NCBI RefSeq assembly: GCF_002735705.1 | Contig: NZ_PDZL01000011.1 | Span: 1-64,000 of the forward strand | From: Janthinobacterium sp. BJB426 | GTDB lineage: Bacteria; Pseudomonadota; Gammaproteobacteria; Burkholderiales; Burkholderiaceae_D | Direction of reading: 5' to 3' | Length of the DNA: 64,000 bases | In this document: piece after piece, positions 42,692 to 51,972 of the stretch | Position numbering within the stretch: the first letter of the stretch is position 1 | How the letters are laid out: each line of letters begins with the position of its first letter | Program-made: the position numbers and the translations under genes | The notes under the pieces: model-generated | Databases searched by the model: none | What the model saw: only the letters and a program-made list of their open reading frames with translations | What the model was told of the DNA's origin: nothing

Positions 42692-44473
42692 ATGCAACGT
42701 TTTCTTTTTCTGCTCACGATCCTGGGCACGCTCGTTCCCGGCCTGGCGCATGCCTGGTGGCAGCCCGACTGGGCTTACCGCAAACCCGTCACCGTCGACG
42801 CCGGTCCGAAGGCGGGCGCCGTGGGCGGCGATCCCGGCCGCATTCCCGTGCTGCTGCGCTTGCATTCGGGTAATTTCAACTTTGAAGGCGTCAGCGACAA
42901 CGGCGCCGACCTGCGCTTCGTGGCGGGCGACGATAAAACGGTGCTGAACCACCAGATCGAACAGTTCAACCCGCTGCTGGGCATCGCCCTGATCTGGGTC
43001 GACGTGCCGGCCCTGACGGCGGGCACGCCGCAGCAGCTGTGGATGTATTACGGCAATCCGAAGGCGCCCGCTTCCGGCAATGGCCAGCGCACTTTCGACC
43101 CCGATTACAGCCTGGTGTACCACTTCACCGAGCCTGGCGTGCCTTCGCGCGACAGCACTGCCTACGGCAACCATGCCCAGACGGCCGTGCCGGCGCTCGA
43201 TGGTTCCGTCATCGGCGCGGGCGCCCGCCTGGGCACGGCACCTCTGATGCTGCCTGCCTCGCCTTCGCTGGCGCTGGCCGCCGGTGCGCCGTTCACCTTT
43301 TCCGCCTGGGTACGTCCCGATAACCTGGGCCCGCAGCAAGTGCTGTATGCACGCCGCGATGGCGCCAATGAATTGCTGATCGGCGTGGACCAGGGTGTGC
43401 CTTTCGTGCAGGTGAATGGCCAGCGCAGCAAGCCCGGCCAGCCGATCCAGGCCGCGCAATGGTCGCACCTGGCCGTCAAGGCCGACAAGAACAACGTGGC
43501 CCTGTACGTGGGCGGCCGTCCGGCCGTGTCGCTGGCCACCGCGCTGCCAGCGTTCACCACGGCCGCCTCGGTGGGCGCCGATGCGCCGCCGGTCGCTGCC
43601 GGTACTTCCACCCTGAACAATTTCACGGGCGCCATCGACGAGCTGCGCCTGTCGCGCACGGCCCGCGCCGACGCCCTGCTGCTGGCCGATGCCGTTTCGC
43701 AAGGTTCCGAATCGCGCCTGGCCGTGTTTGGCGCCGATGAACAGCAAGCGGGCAAGAGCCATTTCGGCTTCATCATCGCCGCCATGCCGCTCGACGCGTG
43801 GATCGTCGTCGGCGTGCTGGGCCTGATGATGGTCTTGTCGTGGATCATCATGATCGGCAAGGGCCGCAGCTATGGCGCCATTTCGCGCGCCAATGCGCAA
43901 TTCATGCAGTCGTTCCACGAAGCGGCCGGCGCGCCGCTGGACCACCTGGCGCGCAACGGCAAGCTGAGCGCTTCCGTGAAGACGGATTCCTCGCTGTGGC
44001 GTTTGTATGACGTGGCCATCGACGAGATGCGCCGCCGCCATGACCGCGGCTACGACTTGAACGCCGTCTCGAATGCGACCATCGGCGCCATCCGCGCCGC
44101 CATGGATGGCGTGATGGTGCGCGAAAGCGAACGCATGTCGAAACGCATGATCTGGTTGTCGACCACCATCGAAGGCGCGCCGTACGTCGGCCTGTTCGGC
44201 ACCGTGATCGGCATCATGCTGGTGTTCGTCGTGGCGGCCATGGCCGGTGCCGTGGATATCAACTCGGTGGCGCCGGGCATGGCGGCAGCGCTGCTATGTA
44301 CTGCTGCCGGCCTGGGTGTGGCGATTCCCGCGCTGTTCGGCTACAACTGGCTGTCCTCGCGTTCGGACGCCATCGTCGCCGATATGGCCGTCTTCGTCGA
44401 TGAATTCGCCACGCGCCTGGCTGAAGAGCAGGGCGACGGACGCCAGATGCGTCCCGTGCTGCAACAGGCGTGA
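42692..44473 (+). CDS. DUF2341-LamG-MotA/TolQ/ExbB fusion protein
   Basis: 593 residues. A signal peptide (MQRFLFLLTILGTLVPGLAHA) leads to a periplasmic DUF2341 domain (about 45-130, WMYYGNP), then a LamG/concanavalin-like lectin domain (about 150-345, FTFSAWVRPDN...FTGAIDELRLSRTARAD). The C-terminal half is an ExbB/TolQ proton-channel protein with three membrane spans (about 370-391, 500-519, 527-550) and the conserved TIEGAPYVGLFGTVIGIMLVF segment. A normal ExbB has no large periplasmic domain. It should form the motor with the downstream ExbD and TonB. The lectin-like part may sense or hold a ligand on the periplasmic side (inference). TTCGGAG precedes the start region. Confidence 0.9.
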   Translation: MQRFLFLLTILGTLVPGLAHAWWQPDWAYRKPVTVDAGPKAGAVGGDPGRIPVLLRLHSGNFNFEGVSDNGADLRFVAGDDKTVLNHQIEQFNPLLGIALIWVDVPALTAGTPQQLWMYYGNPKAPASGNGQRTFDPDYSLVYHFTEPGVPSRDSTAYGNHAQTAVPALDGSVIGAGARLGTAPLMLPASPSLALAAGAPFTFSAWVRPDNLGPQQVLYARRDGANELLIGVDQGVPFVQVNGQRSKPGQPIQAAQWSHLAVKADKNNVALYVGGRPAVSLATALPAFTTAASVGADAPPVAAGTSTLNNFTGAIDELRLSRTARADALLLADAVSQGSESRLAVFGADEQQAGKSHFGFIIAAMPLDAWIVVGVLGLMMVLSWIIMIGKGRSYGAISRANAQFMQSFHEAAGAPLDHLARNGKLSASVKTDSSLWRLYDVAIDEMRRRHDRGYDLNAVSNATIGAIRAAMDGVMVRESERMSKRMIWLSTTIEGAPYVGLFGTVIGIMLVFVVAAMAGAVDINSVAPGMAAALLCTAAGLGVAIPALFGYNWLSSRSDAIVADMAVFVDEFATRLAEEQGDGRQMRPVLQQA

Positions 44474-44486
44474 GGGGCGCATAACC

Positions 44487-44897
44487 ATGGCCACCTCCGC
44501 CAAGTTTACCCCCCGCAAGCGTAGCGGCGGCATCAACATCACGCCCTTCGTCGACGTGCTGCTGGTGGTGCTGGTGATCTTCATCTTGACCAGCAACGCC
44601 AGCATTCCCGGCATCAAGGTCGACCTGCCCAAGGCCAGTTCGGCCATGGCGCTGGAAAAACCGAAGACCAAGGCCATCACCATCGACAACGCGGGCCAGG
44701 TCTTCCTCGACGCCTATCCCGTCACCTTGCCCGAGCTGGAAGAGCGCCTGCGCACGGAAAAGGCCTTGACGCCCGACTTCCCCGTGATCGTGCGTGGCGA
44801 TGCCGCCGTGCAATACGCGAAAGTGGTCGAAGTGCTGGACTTGCTGCGCCGCATAGACCTGAACCAGGTGGGCCTGGTGACCGGCAAGCCGGCATGA
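44487..44897 (+). CDS. exbD: ExbD/TolR family proton-channel subunit
   Basis: 136 residues from the ATG at 44487, 13 bases after the ExbB fusion stop. A short cytoplasmic N-terminus leads to one membrane helix (about 18-36, ITPFVDVLLVVLVIFIL) carrying the essential proton-path Asp23, then a periplasmic domain (VDLPKASSAMALEKPKTKAITIDNAGQVFLD...). It works with the ExbB half of the preceding protein to energise TonB. Confidence 0.95.
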   Translation: MATSAKFTPRKRSGGINITPFVDVLLVVLVIFILTSNASIPGIKVDLPKASSAMALEKPKTKAITIDNAGQVFLDAYPVTLPELEERLRTEKALTPDFPVIVRGDAAVQYAKVVEVLDLLRRIDLNQVGLVTGKPA

Positions 44898-44907
44898 GGA
44901 GCGCAAG

Positions 44908-45627
44908 GTGAAGCGTGACGACATGATGAAGATGGCCGCCTCGGAACCGTCGGGCGCGGCGCAGTGGTGGCGCCGCTGGGGCGGCGTGGCCGGCGGCGCG
45001 CTGCTGGCCGGCGCGCTGGCCGCGCTGGTCTGGTATTTGCTGTCGGACACGGCGGCCACCAAGCGCGAAGTGGCAGCCCCGCCCATGCTGATGCTGCCCC
45101 CACCGCCGCCACCGCCGCCGGAACCGGAAAAACTGCCGGAACCGACGCCGGACAAGGTGGTGCCGGAAGTGTCGGAGCCGGAACCGACGCCGGCCGACAA
45201 GCCCATGGATGACGCGCCGGAAAGCCCGTCGCCGGACAAGGGCGACCCCGTCACCATCGACGGCGCGGCGCAGGCCGGCAGCGACGCCTTCGGCATCCAG
45301 GCCGGGCGCGGCGGCGGCATGACGGGTGGCGGCGGCGGTGGCGGCGGCCTCGGCGCGGGATCGTATGGCCGCTATGTAGCCAACGCGCTGCAGCTGGCCT
45401 TTGCCCGCGACCCGCGCACGCGCCAGCTGGCGTTTGCCGACATCCGCGTCGACCTGTGGCTCGATACGGAAGGCAAGACGACGAAGGTGCAGCTGGTGCA
45501 AGGCACAGGCAATGCGCAGACGGATGAGCAAGTGCTGGCCATGGTGCGCGATTTCCGCGCCGACGAGCGGCCACCGGCGTCCCTGCGTTTTCCGGCCCGC
45601 GTTTCCATTAAAGGTCGGCGCCCGTAA
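44908..45627 (+). CDS. TonB-like energy transducer
   Basis: 239 residues from a GTG at 44908 with AGGAGCG upstream. A membrane anchor (about 25-46) is followed by a Pro/Glu-rich spanning region (57-112, with eight consecutive Pro), a Gly-rich linker (132-152) and a TonB_C domain (152-236). The C-terminal domain is related in sequence to the C-terminus of the STN-domain sensor at 24744, suggesting that they share a partner or descend from one another. It completes an ExbB-ExbD-TonB motor dedicated to this operon. Confidence 0.85.
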   Translation: MKRDDMMKMAASEPSGAAQWWRRWGGVAGGALLAGALAALVWYLLSDTAATKREVAAPPMLMLPPPPPPPPEPEKLPEPTPDKVVPEVSEPEPTPADKPMDDAPESPSPDKGDPVTIDGAAQAGSDAFGIQAGRGGGMTGGGGGGGGLGAGSYGRYVANALQLAFARDPRTRQLAFADIRVDLWLDTEGKTTKVQLVQGTGNAQTDEQVLAMVRDFRADERPPASLRFPARVSIKGRRP

Positions 45628-45663
45628 GCGCATGAACCAATTCCTCATTTACCGAAAGAAGCG

Positions 45664-47400
45664 ATGAATTCCTTATTTTCTCCCTCACAGCACCTGCGCC
45701 GCCTTCCGCTGGCGCTGGCTGCCCTGGCCCTGAGCGTGGCGGCAGGCGCGGTACAAGCGCAGACGGCACCTGCCGACAGCACCATGGTCAAACTGATCCG
45801 CGGCCTGATCCAGAGCGGCGCCCTGAACAAGGATGCCGGCGAGGCGCTGCTGGCGCAGGCGCAGAGCGAAGCGCTGGCCGCGGCGCAAGCCCGTCCGTCC
45901 GCCGCGCCGGCGGCCCTGGCGCAGGTACAGGCGGGCGACGTGCGCGTGCCGTATATTTCGCAAACCGTGCGCGAGCAGATCCGCGACGAGATCAAGGGCC
46001 AGGTCATGGCTGAAGCGAAGGCGGGCGGCTGGGCGGCGCCGAATGAAACGCCGGCCTGGACCAAGCGCATCCGCCTGGAAGGGGATGTGCGCGCGCGTTA
46101 CGAATCGCGCTACTACGACATGGCCAACAGCAATATCGAGATCGACTGGCGCTCGCTCAACAGCGGCAGCGGCTACGACGTCAATTCGAACACCAACCTG
46201 GCCCTGCCGGCGCTGCTCAACACGCGCGAAGACCGCAAGCACTTGCTGCGCGCGCGCGCCCGCCTGGGCATCCTGGCCGACATTTCCGACACCACGCAAG
46301 CGGGCATCCGCCTGGCCAGCGGCAATGACGACAGCCCCGTGTCCACCACGCAAACCCTCGGCGGCGGCCTGGGCAAGAAAAACATCTGGCTGGACCAGGC
46401 CTGGCTGTCGTACCAGCCCGCTTCCTGGCTGAAACTGACGGCGGGCCGCTTCGATAACCCGTTCGTGTCCGGCGACGAACTGTTTTCCAGCGAACTCAAT
46501 TTCGACGGCATCGCCGCCAAGGTGCAGCAACCCCTCGGCGACAGCAAGGACGTCACCGTTTTCGGTACCCTGGGCCTGATTCCGCTCGAGTATTCGTCCG
46601 ACAATGCGCCTAGCCGCAGCCAGGCAAAAATGTCCAGTGAAAACAAGTGGCTGCTCGGTGCGCAAGTGGGCGCTTCGTGGAAGATCAATAGCGACCATCA
46701 ATTGCGCGGCGCGCTGGCCTACTACAACTTCCGCAACATCAGCGGCGAGTATTCGCAGCCGTGCGCCCTGTACGCGGGCGCCGATGGCTGCAGCACGGAC
46801 TGGTCGCGTCCGTCGAGCATGCAAAAGGGCAATAGCTTGATGTTGTTGCGCAATATCGCCTTGAATCCGCTGGACCCGGCGAATACGCCGCAGCCGCAAT
46901 TCGTGGGCCTGGCCTCGAAATTCCGCCTGGCCAACCTGAATGCGCGCTGGGATAGCAAGGTGGCCGGCGGCACGGACTTGCGCATCGAAGGCGATTATGT
47001 GCGCAACATGGCTTACGACAAGAACGCAATGTGGGCGCGCGCCAAGGGCGGCATCATGAATAACTTCGGCGGCACGGGCGGTGTCTCGCAAGCCGATTTC
47101 AGGAGCGGCGGCAATGCCTACATGCTGCAGGCGACCCTGGGCAAGGCCAGCCCGGCCGCGCGCGGCGACTGGAATGTTTTACTTGGCTACAAGCGCATCG
47201 AACCGGATGCCTTGCCTGACGCCTACAACGATTCCACTTTCCACCTGGGCGGCACGAACGCGCGCGGCTACTACCTGGGCGGCGCGTACGCGCTCGACAA
47301 GAATACCTGGCTGAACGGCCGCTGGACGTCGAGCCGCGAAGTGTTCGGCTCGGCGCTGTCGATCGACACCCTGCAAATCGAATTGAACGCGCGTTTTTAA
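45664..47400 (+). CDS. Putative outer-membrane porin
   Basis: 578 residues with a signal peptide ending AVQAQ, an N-terminal helical segment (about 40-130, MVKLIRGLIQSGALNKDAGEALLAQ, rich in Ala and Gln), then a beta-barrel of the putative-porin family (from about 137, RIRLEGDVRARYESRYYDM; ends with Phe). GAAAGAAG precedes the start. It lies 36 bases after tonB and 9 bases before the coiled-coil gene, so it is part of the operon. It may be an uptake pore for a product released by the exoprotein, or a scaffold in the outer membrane. Its ligand is unknown. Confidence 0.82.
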   Translation: MNSLFSPSQHLRRLPLALAALALSVAAGAVQAQTAPADSTMVKLIRGLIQSGALNKDAGEALLAQAQSEALAAAQARPSAAPAALAQVQAGDVRVPYISQTVREQIRDEIKGQVMAEAKAGGWAAPNETPAWTKRIRLEGDVRARYESRYYDMANSNIEIDWRSLNSGSGYDVNSNTNLALPALLNTREDRKHLLRARARLGILADISDTTQAGIRLASGNDDSPVSTTQTLGGGLGKKNIWLDQAWLSYQPASWLKLTAGRFDNPFVSGDELFSSELNFDGIAAKVQQPLGDSKDVTVFGTLGLIPLEYSSDNAPSRSQAKMSSENKWLLGAQVGASWKINSDHQLRGALAYYNFRNISGEYSQPCALYAGADGCSTDWSRPSSMQKGNSLMLLRNIALNPLDPANTPQPQFVGLASKFRLANLNARWDSKVAGGTDLRIEGDYVRNMAYDKNAMWARAKGGIMNNFGGTGGVSQADFRSGGNAYMLQATLGKASPAARGDWNVLLGYKRIEPDALPDAYNDSTFHLGGTNARGYYLGGAYALDKNTWLNGRWTSSREVFGSALSIDTLQIELNARF

Positions 47401-47409
47401 GGAGCCACG

Positions 47410-48093
47410 ATGTTGACATACAACAAAATGCGCTTGCCTTTGCTGCTGCTGAGCTTGCTGGCCGCCGGCACGGCCCAGGCGCAGGGACAGAAGGGGCAGA
47501 GCATGGAAGAGCGCCTGCGCGCCGAGTTGCGCAATGTCACGGCGCAATTGCAGCAGACGCGCGGCGAGCTGGAATTGCTCAAAGCCAAGGGCGCACCGGC
47601 CGCCAAGGCGGCGCCCGCTACGCCTGCCAGTGATGGCTTGAAAAAGGAGCTGGCGCGCAGCCAGTCGCAACTGGCGCAGGAGCGCGCGCAGCGGGAAAAA
47701 CTGGGCGAGCAGCAACAGCGCAGCGCCACCGCCGCGCAAGAGGCAACGGCCAACCTGGCGCAGTACCGCCAGGCCAGCGAGCAGCTGGCCGCCACGGGCA
47801 AGCAGCTGGAAGCGGAGCGTGCTCGTCTCGACGGCGAAGTGACGTCCCAGCGTGGCGCCCTGGCGCGCTGCGAAAGCAAGAATGCCCAGCTGTATGCGGC
47901 CGGGCAGGACATCCTGCAAGCGTATGAGGGTCTCAATGTGCTGGACGTCATGCAGGCGCGCCAGCCGTTCGCCGCGCAAAGCCGGGTAAAACTCGAGCAA
48001 ATCGCCCAGCAGTATGGCGACCAGCTGTATCAGGGCCGCTTTGATGCGCGTCAAACAGAAACACCGGCCGCGCCCGCGCCGGCCCCCCAATAA
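47410..48093 (+). CDS. Periplasmic coiled-coil protein
   Basis: 227 residues with a signal peptide (LPLLLLSLLAAGTAQAQ). A long heptad-rich region follows (about 30-150, SMEERLRAELRNVTAQLQQTRGELELLK ... LAQYRQASEQLAATGKQLEAERARLDGEV), interrupted by an Ala/Pro linker (about 61-74), then a compact C-terminal part with one Cys (RGALARCESKNAQLY). No known domain. Its place in the operon suggests a spacer or scaffold in the periplasm for the secretion or energising parts. Confidence 0.75.
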   Translation: MLTYNKMRLPLLLLSLLAAGTAQAQGQKGQSMEERLRAELRNVTAQLQQTRGELELLKAKGAPAAKAAPATPASDGLKKELARSQSQLAQERAQREKLGEQQQRSATAAQEATANLAQYRQASEQLAATGKQLEAERARLDGEVTSQRGALARCESKNAQLYAAGQDILQAYEGLNVLDVMQARQPFAAQSRVKLEQIAQQYGDQLYQGRFDARQTETPAAPAPAPQ

Positions 48094-48120
48094 TTTTATT
48101 TTGAAATGAATGGAATGACG

Positions 48121-48609
48121 ATGGAACACACCAACAACTTGCTGACCACCCTGAACGCGGAACAAACGGCCGAGGCCATCAAGGCGGCCGGCTGCGCCGT
48201 GACCAGCATCGAACACGACGGCGTCGTGCGCCTGCACAGCGCCAGCCATGGCATCGGCTTTCAGGTGCTGTGGGGCAATGAAGCAGCGCCTGGCCAGTAT
48301 GCGGATCTGACCCTGAGCTGCCCGCTGCGCGTGCAGGGCGGCGACTTGCCGTCCGGCTTGCTGGCCGAATGGCACCGCAGCAAGCGTTTTGCCCGCGTGG
48401 CCCAGCATGGCGATTTCGTCGTGCTGGAAATGGATGTGCTGGTCGCCGGTGGCGTCAGCCGCGAGTACCTGAATATCAATCTGCAACTGTGGACGCAGAT
48501 GATGGGCCAGTTCTTCTTGTTTTTGCGCAACTTTACGCCGGCCGATACGAGCACCACACCGGTAGTCGAGGCCGTCAGCGTGGCAGAAGAAGAAACTGTG
48601 CCGGCCTGA
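48121..48609 (+). CDS. YbjN-like (secretion-chaperone-fold) protein
   Basis: 162 residues from the ATG at 48121, chosen for the GGA about 7 bases upstream; an ATG at 48106 would add five residues. No signal peptide, so cytoplasmic. The pattern of two half-domains with AGCAVTSIEHDGVVRLHS and FARVAQHGDFVVLEMDVLVAGGVSREYLNINLQLWTQMMGQFF resembles YbjN proteins, related in fold to type III secretion chaperones. It is last in the operon, directly before a strong terminator. It might assist the giant exoprotein before export (inference). Confidence 0.7.
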   Translation: MEHTNNLLTTLNAEQTAEAIKAAGCAVTSIEHDGVVRLHSASHGIGFQVLWGNEAAPGQYADLTLSCPLRVQGGDLPSGLLAEWHRSKRFARVAQHGDFVVLEMDVLVAGGVSREYLNINLQLWTQMMGQFFLFLRNFTPADTSTTPVVEAVSVAEEETVPA

Positions 48610-48629
48610 TAAGCGGGCCAATGGCGGTG

Positions 48630-48656
48630 AAAAAAGGCCCGTGACGGGCCTTTTTT
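48630..48656 (+). terminator. Intrinsic terminator of the secretion operon
   Basis: A run of A, AAGGCCCG, a short loop, CGGGCCTT and a run of T form a strong symmetrical rho-independent terminator 20 bases after the YbjN-like gene. It marks the end of the block that starts at 24744. Confidence 0.92.
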
Positions 48657-48809
48657 GCCGCCTGCGGGTCCCAAGTGTCGTATTAAATACTTATTTTTTA
48701 GGCATCGCGCATTAAAACTGCTCAAAGAGCGTGTGTGAATCAAGCCAGCAACGGCTGTATGGCGGATAATATTGCCTGTTGCCGATTTGGATACGACCTT
48801 TACACAAAA

Positions 48810-51800
48810 ATGCGCCCCATGGATTTTACCCGCGACGAAACCAGTGAAACCCCAGTTGCCCCGGCCAGTGCGCCGGGAGCGCCTTTGCCGTATGCCGTCG
48901 CCACCTGGCTGCAGCGGGTGGAGGCTGCCGCCCATCCGAAAGCCGTGCTGACGATTGCCGAGCCGGACCCCAAACTCAACGCGCATCGCTTGATCTACGT
49001 GCTGGCGCCCACCAGCGGTGGCCGCCACGTGGCCCTGTGCCTGTACAAGGCGCGGCTGCGGCCGAATGGCGACGTGGCGGCGGCCAGTCCCATCAGCGAG
49101 ATCTTTTCGCTGCTGTCGGCGCCCCCCACATTCCTGACACCGGCCGACGAAGACCTCGTGCGTTTCTTCGTGGCCATGCGCAGCGGGCAAAATTCGCAGA
49201 CGGGCAGCGCCACGGAGCCGAAGGGCAAGGTGGGCGCGGCCCTGCTGAAAATGCTGGCCGAGCAAGATAAACTGTTGTGGGCCAATTCTTGGGCCGACGT
49301 CGGCAATGGTCTCGTGTACCCGTTGAAGGAAGGTCCCGTGCGTCCCGCCCGCCTGTTCTGGCGCGACGAAGGCAAGACCATGCGCCTGGGCTGGCAAGTG
49401 GACCCGCCGGAAGGCGCGAAGCATCATGGCGCTGATCAGATCGACTACATGCTGCCCACCGATCCGCCGTGGTACATCGACAACCTGTCGTGCGGCGTGC
49501 TGGAACTGAACCAGGGCGGCTCCGATATTTCCCTGGCCGACTTGCAGGCGCTGGTGGCGCAGGCGCCGCCGTTGAACGCGAACGACAAGGTGCGCGTGTC
49601 GCAACTGCTGCTGGCGCAGGGCTTGCAGCATCTGATGCCGCTGCCGCAGCCGCTGCCGCAGCGCTTGCGCAAGGATGTACCGGCGCAACCGGTCTTGCTG
49701 CTCGATAGCGCCATGCTGGCCGATGGCAGCGCGCAGCGCTGGAGCGACTTCGCCGTGCTGTCCTACGACTACGATGGGGAACGCGTTTCGTTCGACCCGT
49801 CGCAGCGCGTGGTGCGGCAAGTGGGCGAGGTGACGGAAATTATCCAGAGAAATACGGTCGACGAGGCGCGCGCGCTGGCCACCCTGGCCGAGCTGCAATT
49901 CAAGAAGCCTGGCTCCGCGCCCTTGAGCGGCTTGAAGGGCGCCCTGCAACTGCCTTCCCAGGCGGAATGGCTGCGTTTTGCGGAGTCCGGCATCGACGCC
50001 TTGCGGAAGCAGGGCTGGATCGTGGAAAAGACGGCCAAGTACCGCTACGACGTGAGCGACGTGGGCGACTGGTACGCGGACATCGACGATCAGGATCCGG
50101 ACAGTGGCAACGCCTGGTTCGAGCTGGAACTGGGCATCGTCGTCAATCACGAAAGAGTGCCGCTGCTGCCCGTGCTGGTGCAGCTGATCCGCAACGCGCC
50201 CAACGATTTCAACCCGAAAGTCATCGAAGCGCATGCCGACGATGACCAGATGCTGGCGACCTTGCCGGATGGCACGCGCGTGGCCCTGCCGTGGGGCCGT
50301 GTGCGCCCCATCCTGAACACGCTGGGGGAACTGTATTTCAGCGACAAGATCAAACATGCGGTGCGCATGTCGACCTTGGACGCGGCACGCCTGGAAGAGC
50401 TGGCGCGCGGCCTGGAGATGCAATGGACGGGCGGCGAGCAGCTGCGTGCCATGGGCCGCAAGCTGAGTCAGTTCGGTTCCGTGCAAAAAGTGGCGGCCCC
50501 AGCCGGCTTGCAGGCGACCTTGCGCGATTACCAGGCCGATGGCCTGGCGTGGATGCAATTCCTGCGCGACCACGACCTGGCCGGTATCCTGGCCGATGAC
50601 ATGGGACTCGGTAAAACCGTGCAGACCTTGGCGCATATCCTGGTGGAAAAGGAAGCGGGCCGTTTGACGCATCCGGCGCTGGTGATCGCACCGACGAGTT
50701 TGATGGGCAACTGGCAGGACGAGGCGGCAAAATTTGCACCCAGCCTGAAGGTGCTGCTGCTGCAGGGCAAGGACCGCGCCCAGCAATTCGACCAGATCGA
50801 CCAATGCGACCTGGTGCTGACCACCTACGCCCTGTTGCCGCGCGATGAGGAAACCTTGCGCGAGCACGATTTCCACCTGGTCATCCTCGACGAATCGCAT
50901 TACATCAAGAATACGCGCAGCAAGGCGGCGCAAAGCGCGGGCCTGCTGCGCGCGCGCCACCGCCTGTGTTTATCCGGCACGCCGCTGGAAAATCACCTGG
51001 GTGAACTGTGGTCGCAATTCCACTTCCTGCTGCCGGGCTTGCTGGGCGACGAGAAGACGTTCAACACCCAGTTCCGCCATCCGATCGAGCGCCAGGACGA
51101 TCCGCTGCGCCGCATGCTGTTGAACCGCCGCATCAAGCCTTTCCTGCTGCGCCGCACGAAGGACAATGTGGCCAAAGAGCTCCCGCCGAAGACGGAAATG
51201 GTGCGCAAGGTGGAATTGACGGGGCCGCAGCGCGACCTGTATGAAACCGTGCGTCTTGCGATGGATCAAAAAGTACGCGAAGAAATCGACAAGAAGGGCG
51301 TGGCGCGCAGCCAGATCGTCATCCTCGAAGCGCTGCTGAAACTGCGCCAGGTGTGCTGCGATCCCCGTCTGGTGAAATCCTTGCCGGCGAAGAAGCAGTC
51401 GGCCGGTTCGGCCAAGCTGCTTGACCTGATGCAGATGGTGGAAGACTTGCTCGACGAAGGGCGCAAAATTCTTGTGTTCTCACAATTTACCAGCATGCTG
51501 GAATTGATCGAGGAAGAACTCGAGTCGCGCGACATTCCCTACGCCTTGCTGACGGGCGAGACCAAGGACCGGGGCGCGCAAGTGGCGGCCTTCCAGCAGG
51601 GCGCCGTGCCGATCTTCCTGATCAGCCTGAAAGCGGGCGGCGTGGGTCTGAACCTGACGGCGGCCGACACGGTCATCCACTACGACCCGTGGTGGAATCC
51701 GGCGGCGGAAAACCAGGCCACGGACCGTGCCTGGCGCATCGGCCAGGACAAGCCCGTGTTCGTCTACAAATTGATCGCGAAGGGCACCTTGGAAGAAAAA

Positions 51801-51923
51801 ATCCAGCTGCTGCAGCAAAAGAAATCGGAACTGGCGCAATCGATCCTGGCCGAAGGCGAATCGCAGAAGATGGCTCTCACGCAGGAAGACTTGCAGCAGA
51901 TTTTCGCCCCGCTGGAAGATTAA
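48810..51923 (+). CDS. Snf2/SWI2-family DNA-dependent ATPase (helicase)
   Basis: 1037 residues if started at the ATG of 48810; ATG 48819 or upstream starts at 48735 and 48759 are possible because no strong ribosome-binding site decides. The N-terminal 500 residues are a family-specific region without recognised motifs. The Snf2 ATPase follows: DDMGLGKTVQT (Lys602), the DESH box (Asp694-His697), LSGTPLENHLGELWSQF, and the C-terminal helicase lobe (ILVFSQFTSMLELIEE ... DPWWNPAAENQATDRAWRIGQ). Such proteins remodel protein-DNA or polymerase-DNA complexes (RapA/HepA-like). No nuclease domain and no restriction partner is adjacent. Confidence 0.93.
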   Translation: MRPMDFTRDETSETPVAPASAPGAPLPYAVATWLQRVEAAAHPKAVLTIAEPDPKLNAHRLIYVLAPTSGGRHVALCLYKARLRPNGDVAAASPISEIFSLLSAPPTFLTPADEDLVRFFVAMRSGQNSQTGSATEPKGKVGAALLKMLAEQDKLLWANSWADVGNGLVYPLKEGPVRPARLFWRDEGKTMRLGWQVDPPEGAKHHGADQIDYMLPTDPPWYIDNLSCGVLELNQGGSDISLADLQALVAQAPPLNANDKVRVSQLLLAQGLQHLMPLPQPLPQRLRKDVPAQPVLLLDSAMLADGSAQRWSDFAVLSYDYDGERVSFDPSQRVVRQVGEVTEIIQRNTVDEARALATLAELQFKKPGSAPLSGLKGALQLPSQAEWLRFAESGIDALRKQGWIVEKTAKYRYDVSDVGDWYADIDDQDPDSGNAWFELELGIVVNHERVPLLPVLVQLIRNAPNDFNPKVIEAHADDDQMLATLPDGTRVALPWGRVRPILNTLGELYFSDKIKHAVRMSTLDAARLEELARGLEMQWTGGEQLRAMGRKLSQFGSVQKVAAPAGLQATLRDYQADGLAWMQFLRDHDLAGILADDMGLGKTVQTLAHILVEKEAGRLTHPALVIAPTSLMGNWQDEAAKFAPSLKVLLLQGKDRAQQFDQIDQCDLVLTTYALLPRDEETLREHDFHLVILDESHYIKNTRSKAAQSAGLLRARHRLCLSGTPLENHLGELWSQFHFLLPGLLGDEKTFNTQFRHPIERQDDPLRRMLLNRRIKPFLLRRTKDNVAKELPPKTEMVRKVELTGPQRDLYETVRLAMDQKVREEIDKKGVARSQIVILEALLKLRQVCCDPRLVKSLPAKKQSAGSAKLLDLMQMVEDLLDEGRKILVFSQFTSMLELIEEELESRDIPYALLTGETKDRGAQVAAFQQGAVPIFLISLKAGGVGLNLTAADTVIHYDPWWNPAAENQATDRAWRIGQDKPVFVYKLIAKGTLEEKIQLLQQKKSELAQSILAEGESQKMALTQEDLQQIFAPLED

Positions 51924-51972
51924 CGGCGCCGCGCGCTTATACTTGGCGATTCTTTCTCGCCAGGTATACCGC

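Noticed and set aside
48261-50960. Minus-strand frame spanning the YbjN-like gene, the terminator and the helicase start
   Set aside because: It crosses a strong intrinsic terminator and two supported genes, and its composition is typical of an antisense shadow.
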